From NCBI RefSeq assembly GCF_003987215.1, contig NZ_PIPW01000003.1, forward strand, positions 248,001 to 312,000: 64,000 nucleotides of DNA, written 5' to 3'. The position numbers were made by a program, and so were the translations under genes. The notes beneath the pieces were generated by a model. It was not told where the DNA came from and did no database searches. It saw only the letters and a program-made list of their open reading frames with translations. The first letter of the stretch is position 1; each line of letters opens with the position of its first letter. This DNA is from Pseudidiomarina halophila (GTDB taxonomy: Bacteria; Pseudomonadota; Gammaproteobacteria; Enterobacterales; Alteromonadaceae). Positions 61,317 to 64,000 of this stretch are shown in pieces.

Positions 61317-64000
61317 TTACGGCTGCTGCTTTTTCATATCTGCATGGAAGTCTGAGAGTTGTTCCACCAGTATTTGTGATTCGAAGTTTGCAAAAGGTTG
61401 TTCTGCAAATTTAGTACCACGCATCTGTACGCTAACGCGCGCTGCTTCCGGATTTAGCATAGTGTCACTATAGAACGTCTTGATGTCAGCTAAACTCACT
61501 TGTTCAACGGCTGAAATAAGTTGTTGCTTACTGTCGAAGCCGTAGTCTTCCCGGTACCAGTCGGACAGTAAGGGCGCAACTTCTTCTTGTAAGTTTTTTG
61601 GCGGTTCGTTCAGCGTTACCAAGGTACTGGTTTTCAGCTGTTCAAACTCTGCGTCCGTCATTTTATCTAACTCGGTAGCATACTCTTTTTTAAACGCGTC
61701 GAAGCGTTGCTGCATTGCCGCAACGTCTTTCACTGGCGTTTGAATGTACATGGCAAAGCCGGTGTAGTCGTCGAGGCGTGCTGCAGTGCCACCGACTGCG
61801 TAAGCCAGTTGCTCTTCTGTGCGTAAACGGTCAAAGGCGATATTACTAAAGTGGTCTTTGAGCACGGTAGCAGCAGCAAAAGTCTCATAACCTGGTGTCA
61901 GATTGACATGCACATCGATTAAGCCGACATCGGCAACTTCAATATCCTCCTGCCAGACCACATGTTTGTTGGCTTGGGGTAGCCAATAGTTGGCGATCTT
62001 ATATTCGGGCTGCTGATTCTCGGTCGGTAGCGCGTTAGTTAAGGTAGCCACGACATTTTCGAGTGCAGACGTGTTGTAGTTACCGAACGCAAACACGCGC
62101 AATCGATGTTGGCTCAGAAAATCATCCATGAACATTTGCAAATCTGCCGCGTTCAACGATTGCGCAGTATCGATCAGAACCTCAGTATTGTAGTTACCTT
62201 CACGGATCAACTTATTATAGGCGCCGAACGCTTGATAGAAGGGGAACTGCTTACCTTGGTTTCCTAATGCTCGCACATAGCGATCAACAGCTTGTCTAAA
62301 ACCCTGCGGGTCCACGTCCACCGCCAAATCAGCCAGAGCCTGTTGGAGGAGCAGGGGTTGCTTATCGGTGAAGCCACCAATACGCATGGTCAGGCCGGTG
62401 CCCGCAGAAAGCCGCAGTTGCATACCAGCGATACTAGCTTCGGTCGCTAATGCGCTTTGTTCCAGGTTATACAAATCACTCCATAACGACAACAGTACGT
62501 CTGCCTTAGCAGATTTTATTGGTGCCGCACTATTCATATTAATTTCCAGGACACCACGCGGCTGATCAGCAAATGCTTCGCTAGGATAGTGCCAAACGGT
62601 GACATTATCATTATCGATGACAACTTCCGGTTTATCACGTTGTTGTGTGGCGACGATCTCAAAGTTTTCAGGCAGCATCCGGTTTACCGCTGGTAGTGCT
62701 AAATCGATTGCAGGTTCAGCGTGCCACGCAGCTTGTTCTTCAGCGCTAATAGGCACAACTTTATACTTGCCATCGTAATAATGGAGTTCACTGTCGTGCG
62801 GTTCCTGTTTGCTTACATACCATACCCGTAAGCGTTCAGGTGTAAGTTGCGCGAGCACATCTTGAATGGCTTCAGCGTCGAAATGTTCGTAATGAAAGGG
62901 GGCAGCGATTGCCATCTCAGCTGGTACGTTTTGCATTGCCTCAGCTAGATTTGAGACGTAACTAAATTCGTCAGACTTTTCCAGGAAACGGAATTGATTC
63001 GCCAGGCTGGTTTTAATTTCACTGTAGTATTTCCTGTCTACGCCTTCTGATTTAATTAAATCGATATAATTCATTAGTAGCGCGGTGATAGTGTCACGTT
63101 GCTGCATACCTGCGTCGGTCAGGTTAACGTCAATCTGCAACACGCCGTAGTTGCCGTAATAGGTGGGACTGGCTGATGCGCTGAGACTCGAGATCAAGCC
63201 GAGTTTCTTTAGCTCATACGCCGGCGCGCCAGGCATCTCTGAGCCCAGCAAGTAGGTGATAAAGCGATTAGGTTTAACCGCATACTGGTCACTATTGTCA
63301 TCAATAATAAATTCAAGTCTAAGCTGCTTGAGATCCTGATTAGGCACGTAATGAATACGCTTGCCACCAACCTCAGAAAAATCTATTTCGGCGGTCACTT
63401 CAGGTTCGGCAATTTTGTCATTCTCAATGGAACTGAAATGTTTAACCGCTAGCTTCTCAAGCTCAGCAACCGATTGCTTGCCAATGAGTGCGACTTTCAT
63501 AATATTCGCTGAATAGTACTGCTCGTAAAAAGCGACGGTCTCGGCATGCAAGTTACTTCCTTCCTTGTCGCCAAGAGATTCCAGATTACCGATAAGAAAA
63601 CGGTTCGCAGGATGATCGCCGAGTAAATTCCGTGCTAATTTGAACTGACCGAAAAAATCCATTTCGCGGCGCATGGACCATTCAGCGTTCACCGCATTCT
63701 TCTCTTTGTCGGTGTATTCCGGATACAACATAGGCGCTTTGAAAAAATCTGAGAAACGATCAAGTGCTTCATCCAGTGCGTCATTATTGACACTGAACAT
63801 GTAATTCGTGATATCGAGCCAGGTGTAGGCGTTCTGGCTCCCACCATTGGCCGTCATGAACGCTGAGTAGCCTTTTGTATCCGGATAACGTTCGGTGCCT
63901 AGAAATAACATGTGTTCAAGATAATGTGCCATACCCTGCTGTGACATTGGGTCGTGCAACAGACCTACGCCAACACTAAGCGATGCCGCCGATTTTTCCG
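61317..64000 (-). CDS. M16-family (pitrilysin/insulinase-like) zinc metallopeptidase (5' end outside window)
   Basis: About 894 residues are visible. The frame stays open through base 64000 (KSAASLSVGVGLLHDP before the HxxEH), so the N-terminus is beyond the window. Zinc site HYLEH in GMAHYLEHMLFLGTERYP, with the distal Glu in NAVNAEWSM. Four homologous halves follow the pitrilysin plan (RLRTEEQLAYAVGGTA near the C-terminus is the R/Y substrate motif). It cuts peptides of limited size in the periplasm; E. coli PtrA is the model. Opposite orientation to recCBD and far from it, unlike E. coli ptrA. Confidence 0.92.
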   Translation of the reverse strand, partial: EKSAASLSVGVGLLHDPMSQQGMAHYLEHMLFLGTERYPDTKGYSAFMTANGGSQNAYTWLDITNYMFSVNNDALDEALDRFSDFFKAPMLYPEYTDKEKNAVNAEWSMRREMDFFGQFKLARNLLGDHPANRFLIGNLESLGDKEGSNLHAETVAFYEQYYSANIMKVALIGKQSVAELEKLAVKHFSSIENDKIAEPEVTAEIDFSEVGGKRIHYVPNQDLKQLRLEFIIDDNSDQYAVKPNRFITYLLGSEMPGAPAYELKKLGLISSLSASASPTYYGNYGVLQIDVNLTDAGMQQRDTITALLMNYIDLIKSEGVDRKYYSEIKTSLANQFRFLEKSDEFSYVSNLAEAMQNVPAEMAIAAPFHYEHFDAEAIQDVLAQLTPERLRVWYVSKQEPHDSELHYYDGKYKVVPISAEEQAAWHAEPAIDLALPAVNRMLPENFEIVATQQRDKPEVVIDNDNVTVWHYPSEAFADQPRGVLEINMNSAAPIKSAKADVLLSLWSDLYNLEQSALATEASIAGMQLRLSAGTGLTMRIGGFTDKQPLLLQQALADLAVDVDPQGFRQAVDRYVRALGNQGKQFPFYQAFGAYNKLIREGNYNTEVLIDTAQSLNAADLQMFMDDFLSQHRLRVFAFGNYNTSALENVVATLTNALPTENQQPEYKIANYWLPQANKHVVWQEDIEVADVGLIDVHVNLTPGYETFAAATVLKDHFSNIAFDRLRTEEQLAYAVGGTAARLDDYTGFAMYIQTPVKDVAAMQQRFDAFKKEYATELDKMTDAEFEQLKTSTLVTLNEPPKNLQEEVAPLLSDWYREDYGFDSKQQLISAVEQVSLADIKTFYSDTMLNPEAARVSVQMRGTKFAEQPFANFESQILVEQLSDFHADMKKQQP

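Overview
The window reads as a chromosome segment of a marine gammaproteobacterium. The rhlB/trxA/rho, ubiD-fre, tatABC-tatD and recCBD neighbourhoods are gammaproteobacterial. The many TonB receptors, secreted peptidases and nucleases and the amino-acid-oriented metabolism fit Alteromonadales, most likely Idiomarinaceae. The family placement is inference from gene content; no rRNA is present to test it. No tRNA, rRNA, CRISPR array, insertion sequence or prophage was seen.

Layout. 1-5711: end of ubiB, tatABC, a small periplasmic protein, tatD, a 7TM-DISM diguanylate cyclase and hemB, all on + and mostly overlapping. 5708-7920 (-): Ppx/GppA-like phosphatase and rhlB, divergent from trxA and rho (8009-9827). 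9828-10361: a gene-poor stretch with a mosaic of inverted and direct repeats, then two small membrane proteins of unknown function. 11098-14402: an EEP-family membrane protein, ubiD and fre. 14429-19515: a TPP-riboswitch operon (TonB receptor, PnuT-like transporter, thiamine-kinase-like protein, MFS permease) that looks like a thiamine scavenging unit. 19628-22023 (-): DUF3185, Dps, TrhO and a phosphatase-like lipoprotein. 22144-31703: recC-recB-recD-arfB, closely overlapping. 31776-36731: penicillin/AHL acylase-like lipoprotein, MaoC-like protein (-) and sulfide:quinone oxidoreductase. 36773-41910 (-): a TonB receptor followed by a PepSY protein and a PepSY-ferredoxin-FNR fusion, a plausible metal or siderophore uptake and reduction module. 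42230-44712 (-): GT2-GtrA fusion, DUF3667 protein and a charged periplasmic protein. 44924-51612: short WYL regulator, Ogt, a divergent Nramp protein, an outer-membrane-like protein, malic enzyme, OsmC, a 2OG oxygenase and DUF488. 51716-64000: ExeM/NucH-type nuclease, serine hydrolase, gdhA, S46 dipeptidyl peptidase, DUF3300 protein with a peptide repeat, and an M16 (pitrilysin-like) peptidase cut by the window end.

How the genes combine. Core physiology is protein export, quinone and haem synthesis, RNA decay and termination, and recombination repair. It is mixed with a nutrient-scavenging layer: S46 and M16 peptidases, extracellular nuclease, acylase, glutamate dehydrogenase and malic enzyme for growth on peptides, plus two TonB systems.

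The observations most worth a second look are: the repeat mosaic after rho; a palindrome with a candidate -10 at its centre ahead of the WYL regulator, whose core recurs ahead of recC; a nine-codon ORF whose stop overlaps the rho start; the Nramp protein lacking both hallmark metal-site motifs; and the receptor/PepSY-reductase module with a hairpin between receptor and reductases.
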